Of a stretch of DNA of 59,143 nt, positions 21,526-29,705 are shown one piece after another; position 1 is the first letter of the stretch, and each line of letters begins with the position of its first letter. Source of the DNA: Tsukamurella sp. M9C (lineage in GTDB: Bacteria > Actinomycetota > Actinomycetes > Mycobacteriales > Mycobacteriaceae). Location: NCBI RefSeq assembly GCF_020169415.1, contig NZ_JAIULG010000026.1, positions 1-59,143 on the forward strand, read 5' to 3'. The translations under genes and the position numbers were made by a program. The notes beneath the pieces were generated by a model. That model ran no database searches. It was not told where the DNA came from and worked only from the letters and a program-made list of their open reading frames with translations.

Positions 21526-21597
21526 ACTCCTTGTGTCGTGTGTTTGATACAAGGAGTTGATCACGAGGCCTCGCAATGTGTCAACTGTTTGAAACAA
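21526..21597 (-). promoter_or_regulatory. promoter/operator region of the lipoprotein-GntR operon
   Basis: On the minus strand a consensus -35 TTGACA (21579-21584) and a weak -10 TCAACT (21555-21560) are spaced 18 bases. Two near-identical 12-base words, TGTTTGATACAA (21541-21552) and TGTTTGAAACAA (21586-21597), flank them 45 bases apart. ACTCCTTGT (21526-21534) and ACAAGGAGT (21549-21557) form a perfect 9-base inverted repeat whose gene-proximal arm is the ribosome-binding site. The layout suits autoregulation by the GntR protein. Confidence 0.6.
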
Positions 21598-21630
21598 TCG
21601 GCGAGGGGGCGACGCCGTCGTGCGGCACGA

Positions 21631-21684
21631 TCTCGGATTCTGTCCGGGTCGGACAGCGTGTCCGGAACGGACAGAATTCGAGAG
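21631..21684. repeat. structured repeat, copy L2
   Basis: Outer arms TCTCGGATTC and GAATTCGAGA pair over ten positions (one wobble). They enclose two perfect 15-base palindromes of form TGTCCG-NNN-CGGACA, at 21641-21655 and 21659-21673. It lies about 38 bases past the stop of the MCE gene and upstream of the lipoprotein promoter. It matches copy L1 at 19642 in length, order and arms, with compensatory changes. Confidence 0.75.
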
Positions 21685-21722
21685 TCGTCCAGCAGCGCGA
21701 TCGGCCTCCCGGAAGGGGAGCG

Positions 21723-22874
21723 TCAGCGGGGCGTCGCGGTCGCGGATGCCGAGGCGGCAGCGGGCGTCGAGGACGCGGGCTTCGACGTCGCTCCGGGCTT
21801 CGCCGGCGTGCCCGGCTTCGCGGCCGTACCCGGCTTCACTGCGTCGACGCCGGGCGGCAGCACGGCCGCGACGGCCGGGTACTCCACCGACAGACGCAGG
21901 TTCAGCACCGGACCGTTCGGAGTGTTCGGCATGGCCTTGCGTACGTTGTCCATCAGCTGCGACAGCTGGATCCCCACGCCGGTCGCGCTGCCGTTCGGGA
22001 ACGCGGCGAGGATCGGCTGGAGCAGGCTCACCAGCATCGGCGACGCGGTCTTCAGGCCCTCCAGCGCCTGCGGCGTGAGGATCGCCTGCAGCCCGGCGAC
22101 GAGCCCGGTGCGCTCGTCGTTGAGCCCGTCCTGCACGGCGAGCGTCTTCTTGCTGTCGCCGTTGTGGAGCGGCTTATGGTCGAGGCCCGCCTGGAACGCC
22201 GGGATCATCGCGGCGAGCGCGGGATCGGCGGCCTGGAGGGCGGCTACCACCGTCGGGAAGGTCTGAGCGGTGGAGAGGCGCTGCGTGTCCTGCATCGTCT
22301 GCGCGACGCTCCCGAGTGCCGTGAGCAGCGGCAGCATCGCCTCCGACGAGGCGTCGAAGTTCATCAGCAGCTCGCTCATGCGCGGCCGCAGGGCGTCGTC
22401 GTTCACGTCGCCGAGGGTGGTGATCATGTTCGACACCGTGTTGTCGGTGATCCGCCGCGTCGGGGCGAGCTCGGCGCCGTCCTGCAGTGCGCCGCCGCCC
22501 TCGTGCGGGGTGAGGATCACCTCGGAGACGCCGAAGAGGTTGCCCGCGGAGAACGCCGCCTCCACGTTGTTGGTGAGGCTGCGGCCCTGGGGGCCGTCGA
22601 GGCGCAGCGTCACGCCCTGCTGCGCATTGCCGAGCGACCGGATCCCGGTCACGGAGCCCACGTCGAGCCCCTGGATCCGCACCTTCGCGCCCTCGACGAT
22701 CCCGGCCGCCACCGTCGGCGTGCGAAGGGTGAGCGTGAAGACGTCCTGCGGGCGCAGTGCCTGCACGCCCCACACCGCGAGGGCGAGAAGTGCCGCGCAC
22801 AGGCTGAACGCGACGCCACGTCGCCGGAGCTGGGCGTGCGTCGGGGAGAAGCCGGGCACCGGTGCAAGATCCAC
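21723..22874 (-). CDS. solitary MCE/MlaD-domain protein
   Basis: 383 residues if it starts at the GTG at 22874, ten bases past a GATAAT box; an ATG at 22910 would add 12 residues but lacks a good ribosome-binding site. A membrane helix at about 20-38 is followed by the MCE domain (about 45-125: VEGAKVRIQGLDVGSVTGI and NNVEAAFSAGNLFGVSEVIL). A helical region comes next, then a C-terminal Pro/Lys/Ala tail with KPGT repeats. MCE proteins carry lipids across the envelope in multi-gene operons with YrbE permeases. Here no partner is adjacent, so its role alone is unclear. Confidence 0.85.
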   Translation of the reverse strand: MDLAPVPGFSPTHAQLRRRGVAFSLCAALLALAVWGVQALRPQDVFTLTLRTPTVAAGIVEGAKVRIQGLDVGSVTGIRSLGNAQQGVTLRLDGPQGRSLTNNVEAAFSAGNLFGVSEVILTPHEGGGALQDGAELAPTRRITDNTVSNMITTLGDVNDDALRPRMSELLMNFDASSEAMLPLLTALGSVAQTMQDTQRLSTAQTFPTVVAALQAADPALAAMIPAFQAGLDHKPLHNGDSKKTLAVQDGLNDERTGLVAGLQAILTPQALEGLKTASPMLVSLLQPILAAFPNGSATGVGIQLSQLMDNVRKAMPNTPNGPVLNLRLSVEYPAVAAVLPPGVDAVKPGTAAKPGTPAKPGATSKPASSTPAAASASATATPR

Positions 22875-23011
22875 AGATAGACAAATTATCCGTAGTTGTC
22901 TGAAATCCATGCTCCGGCACGGTGCATTGTGCCGACACTCACGTCGCGCACCAGCCTGTGATGGCCGTCACGACGGGCCTCGCGGTGGCACCGTCGCCTG
23001 CTTGGAACGCC

Positions 23012-23800
23012 CTAGTCGATCTGCCCGACCGGCGTGCGCTTCTCCGCCTGGAAGGCGTCCTCGGCGCGGCCGCGCGCCCAGTAGCCGGAGATCGAGAGGC
23101 GCTCGCGCGGCACCGCCAGCTCGCGCAGGACCTTGCGGATCGCCTTGATCGACTCGCGCTCGCCGTGGACGAAGACGTGCGTCGTGGCGCGATCCGCGGG
23201 CCAGTCCGCGACGGCCACCTGGCGCGCCAGGAAGTCGACGTCGGTCACGTCGGGGTTGACGGCCCACCGCACGTCCACGCCCGACGGTGCCGTCAGCGCG
23301 ATCCGGTCGGCATCGCTCTCGACCTCGATGATCGCGGCGCCCCGCGCGTCGGCCGGAAGCGCCTCCAGGGCGGCAGCGATCGCGGGCACCGCCGAGAGAT
23401 CGCCGGCCAGGAAGTGCCACGCGGCGGCGGGGTCGGGGGAGTACGCGCCGCCCGGCCCCATGATGGTGATCGTGTCGCCCGGTTGCGCGCGCCGCGCCCA
23501 CGGGCCGGCCAGTCCCTCGTCGCCGTGGACGACGAAGTCGATCGCGATCCGGCGCTCGGCACGGTCGAAGGACCGCACGGTGTAGGTGCGGGTCGCGTCG
23601 CCGAAGGCGAGCTTGACGTAGGCGTCCGTGCTGGGCAGGCCGGGGAGTTCGGGGTCGCCGAAGGAGGCGAGACTCTCGCCCTCGGCGATCACGCGGACGA
23701 GGTGGGCGCCGATCGTCTCGGTGCGCACGACCGTGACCTCGAAGGTCGGCCGCGCGCGGCGGGCGGGTGCGGGAGCTGTGTCGGTACGCGATTCAGTCAT
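23012..23800 (-). CDS. siderophore-interacting FAD-binding protein (ViuB/SIP family)
   Basis: 262 residues from the ATG at 23800, with GGTGGA upstream. The FAD-binding barrel shows TRTYTVRSFD and the HGDEGLAGPWARRAQPGD segment, GPGG follows, and the NAD(P)H domain has HFLAGDLSAVPAIAAALEAL. The family reduces ferric siderophores to release iron in the cytosol. An IdeR-like box just upstream of the start supports iron repression. The transport genes at 38088-42102 are plausible functional partners. Confidence 0.93.
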   Translation of the reverse strand: MTESRTDTAPAPARRARPTFEVTVVRTETIGAHLVRVIAEGESLASFGDPELPGLPSTDAYVKLAFGDATRTYTVRSFDRAERRIAIDFVVHGDEGLAGPWARRAQPGDTITIMGPGGAYSPDPAAAWHFLAGDLSAVPAIAAALEALPADARGAAIIEVESDADRIALTAPSGVDVRWAVNPDVTDVDFLARQVAVADWPADRATTHVFVHGERESIKAIRKVLRELAVPRERLSISGYWARGRAEDAFQAEKRTPVGQID

Positions 23801-23824
23801 GGCATCCACCGTACGCCTCAAAAA

Positions 23825-23838
23825 TTAGGGTTACCTAA
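23825..23838. promoter_or_regulatory. IdeR/DtxR-like iron box between the SIP and DUF2252 genes
   Basis: TTAGGGTTACCTAA has the TTAGG and CCTAA ends of an IdeR box but a shortened centre. Shifted to either side it matches the 19-base consensus at about 12-13 positions in two overlapping registers. It is 25 bases upstream of the SIP gene and about 75 upstream of the divergent gene's start. Confidence 0.65.
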
Positions 23839-23912
23839 TCGACGGATCTCGGCAGGGGTTTGCTATTCAGAACGCTCCGATATGCACGGAGCCGGGACTA
23901 GCATCTTCCACC

Positions 23913-25292
23913 ATGAGCGCAGATGCCCCGAACGGCAAGGACCTTCGCAAGCGCGTCTCCCGGTCCGCCCAGGCGGAATTCACTCCGGACGGCCGCGACC
24001 CCGTCGACATCATCCGCGAGCAGAACAGCACCCGCATCCAGGAACTGGTGCCGGAGCGGATCTCCCGGATGCTGCACTCGCCGTTCTCCTTCTACCGCGG
24101 CGGGGCGGCGCTCATGGCGCACGATCTGGCGGGGGAGGCGAACACCGGGCTCACCGTGATGAGCTGCGGCGACGCGCACATCTCCAACTTCGGTCTGTTC
24201 GCCTCGCCGGAGCGGCGGCTCCTGTTCGACGTCAACGACTTCGACGAGGCCGGGATCGCCCCGTGGGAGTGGGACGTGAAGCGGCTCGCCGGCAGCGTCA
24301 TGATCTCGGCGCGCGAGAACGGCTACACCGAAGACCAGGCGAAGAGCGCCGTCGCCGGTGCCGTCGGGATGTACCGCACCACGCTCGCGGAGCTCGTCCA
24401 GCTCAGCGCGCTGGACCGCTACTACGTCTCCGTCGACGTGGACACGCTCACGACGGCCGCGTCGGGCGACGAACCCCTCAAGGCCCTCATCCAGCACACC
24501 GCGAAGAAGGCTCGCAAGCGCACCTCGGCCCGCATGGTCGAGAAGATCACTGCGACCCGCGAGGACGGCGAGCTGCACATCGTGGCCGATCCGCCCACCC
24601 TGGTTCCGGCTCCGGCGGAGCTGGTGGAGGGCTTCGAGGGCGTCTACGACCGCTATCTCGACACGCTCCGCCCCGATGCGCGCGCACTGCTCGCGCAGTT
24701 CCGCGTGCTCGATTGGGCACTGCGGGTCGTCGGCGTCGGCAGCGTCGGTACTCGCTGTTTCATCGTGCTGCTGGGGCGTGAGACCTCCGAAGGCAACACC
24801 GAGACGCTGTTCCTCCAGGTCAAGGAGGCGACCCAGTCGGTGCTGCAGACCTACGGCAAGCTCGGCCCGTCGATCATGCCGCCCGGGGCGCCGGCCACCG
24901 GCACCCAGGCGTGGCGGGTCATGGCGGGGCAGCAGATCCTGCAGTCGCACGCCGACTCGTTCCTCGGCTTCACCCCGACGTTGCGCGGTCACGACTTCTA
25001 CTGGCGCCAGTTCCGCGACATGAAGGGCTCCGTGGCGACGGAACTGCTGACCCACGATCAGTTCGAGCGCTACGGCCAATCCTGCGCAGGGGTCCTGGCG
25101 CGTGCGCACGCCCAGTCGCCGCAATCCGCCGTGGCATCCGCGTACCTGGGCAAGTCCACCGAGTTCGACGAGGCTGTGGCCACGTTCGCCACCGCCTACG
25201 CCGACCAGAACGAAAAGGATTACGCCGCAGTGCAGGCCGCCGTCAAGGCGGGTGTCCTACCCTGCGCCGAAGTGGCGGTCGCGCAGTCTTAG
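23913..25292 (+). CDS. DUF2252 family protein
   Basis: 459 residues. TAGCAT at 23899-23904 lies eight bases before the ATG, so the transcript is probably leaderless. The DUF2252 hallmarks are present: FYRGGAALMAHDLA near 60, GDAHISNFGLF near 88, and FDVNDFDEAG near 108, which together recall the catalytic loop of aminoglycoside-phosphotransferase-like kinases. The biochemical function of the family is not established. It shares its upstream region with the iron-regulated SIP gene. Confidence 0.9.
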   Translation: MSADAPNGKDLRKRVSRSAQAEFTPDGRDPVDIIREQNSTRIQELVPERISRMLHSPFSFYRGGAALMAHDLAGEANTGLTVMSCGDAHISNFGLFASPERRLLFDVNDFDEAGIAPWEWDVKRLAGSVMISARENGYTEDQAKSAVAGAVGMYRTTLAELVQLSALDRYYVSVDVDTLTTAASGDEPLKALIQHTAKKARKRTSARMVEKITATREDGELHIVADPPTLVPAPAELVEGFEGVYDRYLDTLRPDARALLAQFRVLDWALRVVGVGSVGTRCFIVLLGRETSEGNTETLFLQVKEATQSVLQTYGKLGPSIMPPGAPATGTQAWRVMAGQQILQSHADSFLGFTPTLRGHDFYWRQFRDMKGSVATELLTHDQFERYGQSCAGVLARAHAQSPQSAVASAYLGKSTEFDEAVATFATAYADQNEKDYAAVQAAVKAGVLPCAEVAVAQS

Positions 25293-25351
25293 CGCGACCT
25301 TGACGGCGCCGGACCTTCCGCCTGCGCCGCGGCCCGAGTAGACCGGTAGAC

Positions 25352-25834
25352 GTGACTCTGATGGAGGTTCTGCCCTCACTCGCCCGCGCCGGCATCGCCC
25401 GGTCCTTCGATCCCACGATCTGGCCCGAAGGCACCGCGATGGACGGCGACGAGGTCCTCATAGCAGGCGTCCCGGCGGCCGCCCTGGCCGACGGCGGACC
25501 GTCGGCCTACCCCGTGGTGGTGAGCCGGATCAGCCGGCTCGTGCGCTCGGGCCCCGTGGTCCTGTGCGACGTCGCGGGGCAGCTGCCGCCGCACGCGCGT
25601 CTCGCCGATGTCGCCTGGCCCGGCGCCCGGCTCGCGGGGGCCCGCATGCGGCAATTGCTGGTGCGCGGGTCCGACGGTGCGCGGCTCGCCGCCCGCGTCG
25701 AGGTCCCCGTCGACGTCCCCGTGGACGCCCCGATCGCCCTGGCGCTCGCGCTGCCGCACGGCCTTGCTACCCCCGGTTCCCGGGCCTGGTGGCCCGCCGC
25801 GGAGGCGCACCGGAGCCTCGAGCGCCTGGCCTGA
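25352..25834 (+). CDS. hypothetical protein
   Basis: 160 residues from a GTG at 25352 (an ATG at 25361 is also possible). The middle contains a mixed beta/alpha pattern, with VVVSRISRLVRSGPVVLCDVA and LAARVEVPVDVPVDAPIALAL. There is no signal peptide, membrane helix or motif I recognise. GC content and third-position bias agree with the neighbours, which supports coding. It sits between DUF2252 and the tyrosine phosphatase without overlap, so no operon can be claimed. Confidence 0.6.
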   Translation: MTLMEVLPSLARAGIARSFDPTIWPEGTAMDGDEVLIAGVPAAALADGGPSAYPVVVSRISRLVRSGPVVLCDVAGQLPPHARLADVAWPGARLAGARMRQLLVRGSDGARLAARVEVPVDVPVDAPIALALALPHGLATPGSRAWWPAAEAHRSLERLA

Positions 25835-25881
25835 GCGACGTCACCGTCGGGCGAGCAGGCCCGGTCGATTAGGCTTCGTGC

Positions 25882-26616
25882 GTGCACAATTTCCGCGATG
25901 CCGCAGGTGCGGACGGCTACCCCGCCGACGGGGGCCGGATGCGCCGGGGCCTGCTCTTCCGGTCCAGCGCCCTCGACGCCGAGGCGATCGATCCCGCCCG
26001 CCTCGCGGAGGCCCGCCTGGCGGACGTCTTCGACCTCCGCATGACGGTGGAGGTGACCCCGAAGCCCGACGTCGTGCCCGACGGTGCGCGGTACGTGCGG
26101 CTCAACGTGATCGGTGACGACGTCGAGCTCGGCGCGCTGGATCCCAAGTCGCTCAAGGACGCCGCGGGCGCCCGCGAGCTGCTCACCGACGTCTACCGCA
26201 TGTTCGTCTCCGAGGAGAACGCCCGCGCACAGTTCGCGGCGCTCGTGCGCGCGGTCGCCGACGAGGAGCGCCCGCAGGTCTTCCACTGCACCGCCGGCAA
26301 GGACCGCACGGGCTGGGCCGCGGCGGTCGTGCAGCGCATCCTGGGCGTCTCGCCCGACGACGTGATGGCCGACTACCTGCTGACCAACGAGTACTCCGCC
26401 GCCGTGATCGACAAGATCGCGGCCGGGGCCGCCGCCGAGCGGGGCGAGGCGATCGGCGAGGCCGCTCGGGTGCTGGCGGGGGTCTTTCCCGAGGCGCTGA
26501 CCGCGGCCTTCGACGAGGCCGACGCCCGGTACGGCGGCTTCGACGCGTATGTACGCGAGGGCCTCGGGATCGATGACGCCGTCATCGCCCGGCTGCGTGC
26601 GAAGCTCGTCGCGTAG
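25882..26616 (+). CDS. PtpB-like tyrosine/lipid phosphatase
   Basis: 244 residues from a GTG six bases after a TAGGCT box, so probably leaderless. The opening NFRDAAGADGY is the conserved start of the family, FDLRMTVEV near 50 is the DLR motif, and the catalytic P-loop HCTAGKDRTG is at 135-144 with nucleophile Cys136. The GKDRT form is that of M. tuberculosis PtpB, which acts on phosphotyrosine, phosphoserine/threonine and phosphoinositides. No export signal is visible. The physiological substrate is unknown. Confidence 0.92.
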   Translation: MHNFRDAAGADGYPADGGRMRRGLLFRSSALDAEAIDPARLAEARLADVFDLRMTVEVTPKPDVVPDGARYVRLNVIGDDVELGALDPKSLKDAAGARELLTDVYRMFVSEENARAQFAALVRAVADEERPQVFHCTAGKDRTGWAAAVVQRILGVSPDDVMADYLLTNEYSAAVIDKIAAGAAAERGEAIGEAARVLAGVFPEALTAAFDEADARYGGFDAYVREGLGIDDAVIARLRAKLVA

Positions 26617-26625
26617 CGCGGACTC

Positions 26626-27084
26626 CTAGCCGAGCTTGCGGCCGCGGGTCGAGAAGCGTCCGTCGTCCTGGGTGAAGCCCGCGGAGTCGACGGAGCACTC
26701 CAGGCCGCCGTCGCTCAGCGCGGTGCACGAGGCGCCGTGCACCGACAGCCGGGCGCCCGCGGGCAGTTCGCGGGGGCGCTCCTGGACCGTCAGCGTGTCG
26801 AGGTAGCGCCAGCCGCGGTCCGTGACCTCGACGGCCTCGGGCCGGACGGTGCGGTTCTTCACCGTGATCCGGGTGCCCGCCGGCGCGGAGATCCCGCACC
26901 GCACCGTGGTGGGGTCCGCTGCGATGGTGCACACGCGCTTGCCGCCGTCGTAGCGGTACAGGAACGCGTACCCGCCCCCGTCGGTGCGGTAGCGGTCGGC
27001 GTCGACCGCGGGTTCCGCGGCCGCGGGCACGGCGACCACGAACGCGCCGGCAACCATCGCCGACACCAACAGGGCACGCTTCAT
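26626..27084 (-). CDS. small secreted protein
   Basis: 152 residues from the ATG at 27084; TACAGT lies seven bases upstream, suggesting a leaderless transcript. A Sec signal peptide covers about 1-25 (MKRALLVSAMVAGAFVVAVP, cleavage after AAA). The mature protein has four Cys residues (in RVCTIA, VRCGIS, ASCTAL and LECSVD), probably two disulfides, and beta-rich composition. No family is recognised. It reads toward and nearly touches the phosphatase gene. Confidence 0.8.
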   Translation of the reverse strand: MKRALLVSAMVAGAFVVAVPAAAEPAVDADRYRTDGGGYAFLYRYDGGKRVCTIAADPTTVRCGISAPAGTRITVKNRTVRPEAVEVTDRGWRYLDTLTVQERPRELPAGARLSVHGASCTALSDGGLECSVDSAGFTQDDGRFSTRGRKLG

Positions 27085-27123
27085 GCACGCCACTGTAGCG
27101 CGCATGCACCGCGGCTAGCAGGG

Positions 27124-28188
27124 CTAACGGCCGCGCATGCGCACGATCCGGTCGTCGCCGGGCTTCGGGTCGCCGCGCCCGTCGGTGTTGTTGGTGAGGA
27201 TCCATGCGGAGCCGTCCGGCGCGCGCACCACGTCGCGCAGGCGGCCGAGGCTCTCGCGGTACTGCTCCGTCGCCGTGGCGGTCGCGGCGAGGGGGATCGT
27301 TCGCAGCCGCTCGCCGCGGAGGTTCGCGACGAGCAGATCCGCACCCACGACGGCGATCCCGCTCGGGCTGGCGGACGACGTCGACCACTGTTGCAGCGGG
27401 TCCACGAAGCCCTCGCGTCGCCCGATGCCCTCGACCTCCGGCCAGCCGTAGTTCGCGCCCGGGCGGATGAGATTGAGCTCGTCCCAGGTGTTCTGGCCGA
27501 ACTCGCTGGCGTACAGGGCGCCATCGGGCCCCCAGGCCAGCCCCTGCGCGTTGCGGTGGCCCAGGCTGTAGACGAGGGAATCGGGGAACGGATTGTCGGC
27601 GGGCCGCGCCCCGTCGGGCGTCATCCGGAGGATCTTGCCGCCGAGCGCCCGCGGGTCCTGGGCGTCGTCGGGTCGTCCCGCGTCGCCGACGGTGGCGTAC
27701 AGCATCCCGTCGGGCCCGAAGGCGATGCGGCCGCCGTTGTGGATCGACGCCGCGGGCAGGCCCGTGAGGATCGTGCGCGCCGGCCCGAGGGTGCGCGCGC
27801 CCGCCGCGCCCTGCAGCGGCATCCGGACGATCCGGTTGTCCGTCGCGGTGGTGAGGTAGGCGAACAGGTCGCCGTCGCGAACGGCGATCCCGAGCAGGCC
27901 GCCTTCGCCGCGCGCCGCGACGCCGTCGATCCGGCCGACCTCGCGCGGCTTGCCGTCGACGATCTCCACGACGCGGCCGCGGTCCCGCTCGCTGACCAGG
28001 GGCGCACCGTCGGCGAAGGCGATCGACCAGGGCGCGTCGAGCCCCGTCGCGATCGTGTCGTCGAGCGCGGGCCCGGTGCTCGCGCTCAGCGCCGCGGTCT
28101 CCGACGGTGCGCCGCCGCCGCACGCTGCGAGCGAGAGCGTCGCGAGCAGCGCGATCGCAACGCCGCGGTGCCGGATCGGGGTGCGCAT
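27124..28188 (-). CDS. PQQ-dependent sugar dehydrogenase-type lipoprotein
   Basis: 354 residues from the ATG at 28188, with TACTGT six bases upstream. The lipobox SLAACG gives an acylated Cys near residue 23. The beta-propeller of the glucose/sorbosone dehydrogenase family is clear: GLDAPWSIAF, GEGGLLGIAV, HNGGRIAFGPDGMLYATVGD, SLGHRNAQGLAWGPDG and LNLIRPGANYGWPEVEG. Members use PQQ and calcium and act outside the membrane. Whether this species makes PQQ is not visible here; many actinobacterial members have unknown substrates. Confidence 0.92.
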   Translation of the reverse strand: MRTPIRHRGVAIALLATLSLAACGGGAPSETAALSASTGPALDDTIATGLDAPWSIAFADGAPLVSERDRGRVVEIVDGKPREVGRIDGVAARGEGGLLGIAVRDGDLFAYLTTATDNRIVRMPLQGAAGARTLGPARTILTGLPAASIHNGGRIAFGPDGMLYATVGDAGRPDDAQDPRALGGKILRMTPDGARPADNPFPDSLVYSLGHRNAQGLAWGPDGALYASEFGQNTWDELNLIRPGANYGWPEVEGIGRREGFVDPLQQWSTSSASPSGIAVVGADLLVANLRGERLRTIPLAATATATEQYRESLGRLRDVVRAPDGSAWILTNNTDGRGDPKPGDDRIVRMRGR

Positions 28189-28257
28189 GCGTCCACAGTA
28201 GGGCGGAACGTCCGATTCCACCGGCGTTGCGACTGCGATCGGTGCTTGACTGGGCGC
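28189..28257. promoter_or_regulatory. divergent promoter region
   Basis: These 69 bases serve the leftward sugar dehydrogenase and the rightward GIY-YIG-like gene. For the leftward gene TACTGT occupies 28195-28200. For the rightward gene I see only TTGACT at 28246-28251 close to the GTG, which is too near to be a -35, so its promoter is unclear. Confidence 0.45.
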
Positions 28258-28731
28258 GTGGACGCGCTGACCGGATTCGCGGGCTGGATCCCCTTCGCCG
28301 AGCTGCCCTCGGCCGACGTGCCGCGCGGCCCGGGCGTCTACGTGGTCGTGCGGCCGTCCGACGCGCCGCCCGTCTTCCTGGACGTGTCGCCCGCCGGTCA
28401 CTGGAAAGGGAAGGATCCGACCGTGCCCGTCGCCGAGCTCGAGCGGCGCTGGGTCGCGGGGGAGCGGGTCGTGTACATCGGCAAGGCGGGTGCCGGCCGT
28501 CGCGGGCGTCGCGGGCTGCGCAAACGGCTCGACGAGTACCGCCGTTACGGAGCGGGCGAGCGCGTCGGGCACTCGGGCGGCCGCCGGATCTGGCAGCTCG
28601 CAGACCACGGCGACCTGCTCGTCGCGTGGTGCGAGACCGCGGACGACGACGCCGCACCCACCGAGAGCTCCATGCTCGCCGCCTTCGCAGCGCAGCACGG
28701 GCGGCTTCCCTTCGCCAACATGCGGCGCTGA
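28258..28731 (+). CDS. GIY-YIG-like domain protein
   Basis: 157 residues from a GTG. GVYVVV at about 26-31 and VVYIGKAG at about 70-77 are the two halves of a GIY-YIG signature, but about 38 residues separate them where the family usually has about ten. LRKRLDEY near 88 supplies the conserved Arg, TESSML near 133 the metal-binding Glu, and HGRLPFANMR ends the domain. A single-domain nuclease or a nuclease-derived DNA-binding protein is possible. No methylase or restriction partner is nearby. Confidence 0.75.
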   Translation: MDALTGFAGWIPFAELPSADVPRGPGVYVVVRPSDAPPVFLDVSPAGHWKGKDPTVPVAELERRWVAGERVVYIGKAGAGRRGRRGLRKRLDEYRRYGAGERVGHSGGRRIWQLADHGDLLVAWCETADDDAAPTESSMLAAFAAQHGRLPFANMRR

Positions 28732-28803
28732 GCCCCGCGTGCAGGCGATTTCTCCTCCGCGCGAGGCATGGGGTAATCTCCTACAGCACCGCGAGAGCGG
28801 CCA

Positions 28804-28880
<77 letters not shown>

Positions 28881-28915
28881 GAAAGTCCCGAGACACACAG
28901 TGTCTCGGGACTTTC
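28881..28915 (+). terminator. perfect 16-bp terminator hairpin after tRNA-Pro
   Basis: GAAAGTCCCGAGACAC (28881-28896) and its exact complement (28900-28915) are separated by a three-base loop ACA. It starts directly after the tRNA CCA. No long T-run follows. Confidence 0.85.
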
Positions 28916-28982
28916 CTGGTTTCCGGGCAAGCCGCTCCGGTGCCGATGGAATCCCCGAGCGCCGCGCGGGGTTGGCCCTGAC

Positions 28983-29705
28983 ATGGCCGACGAACGGGAG
29001 AACGCGCACGCACTGTGGGTCTTCGCGCATCCTCGAGGGGATTCCCTGAACGCCACCCTCCGCGACGCGGGGGTGGAACGGCTCCGGGCGGACGGCTGGT
29101 CGGTCGACGTGGCCGACCTGTACGCGGAGGGCTTCGACCCGGTCCTGGTCGACGAGGGCGGCGCGGACGTCCGCGCGGAGCAGCGCCGTCTCCTCGCCGC
29201 CGATCTCGTGGTGCTGCAGTTCCCGCTGTGGTGGTACGGCCCGCCGGCGATGCTCAAGGGCTGGATCGATCGGGTCTTCGAGCGGGGCTTCGCCTACGAC
29301 GTCCCGGATCCGGCCACCGGCCGCAACCGCAAGTACGGCGACGGGGGCCTCGCCGGCCGGAGGGCGCTGGCCGTCGTCACCGCCGGCGACCGGGCGAACT
29401 CGATCTCGCCGCGCGGGATCAGCGGCGACGTCGAGGACCTGTTCTGGCCGCTCCTGCACGGCACCTTCTGGTACACGGGCATGGAAGCGCTTGCACCGCA
29501 CCTGATCACGGACGTGCACGGGATCGACGCCGACGGTGTGCGTCGCCTCGCGGACGGTCTCGCCGAGCGGCTCGGCACCGTCGGGACCGAGGAGCCGATC
29601 CCGTACCTGCCCATGACGGACGAGTACTACGACCATTCGATCGCCCTGCACCCGCACGTTGCGGCGGGGCTGGCGGGCGGGCCGGCGCACCGGCATCGGT
29701 CATAG
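28983..29705 (+). CDS. NAD(P)H:quinone oxidoreductase-like flavoprotein
   Basis: 240 residues. The flavodoxin-like fold of the NQO1/KefF family is visible: ALWVFAHPRGDSLNATL at the start, DVADLYAEGFDPVL near 41, and the strong motif LQFPLWWYGPPAMLKGWIDRVF near 80-101. GGLAGRRALAVVTAG follows. Such enzymes reduce quinones by two electrons using FAD or FMN. No strong ribosome-binding site precedes the ATG. Its last six bases overlap the convergent DJ-1/PfpI gene. Confidence 0.9.
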   Translation: MADERENAHALWVFAHPRGDSLNATLRDAGVERLRADGWSVDVADLYAEGFDPVLVDEGGADVRAEQRRLLAADLVVLQFPLWWYGPPAMLKGWIDRVFERGFAYDVPDPATGRNRKYGDGGLAGRRALAVVTAGDRANSISPRGISGDVEDLFWPLLHGTFWYTGMEALAPHLITDVHGIDADGVRRLADGLAERLGTVGTEEPIPYLPMTDEYYDHSIALHPHVAAGLAGGPAHRHRS

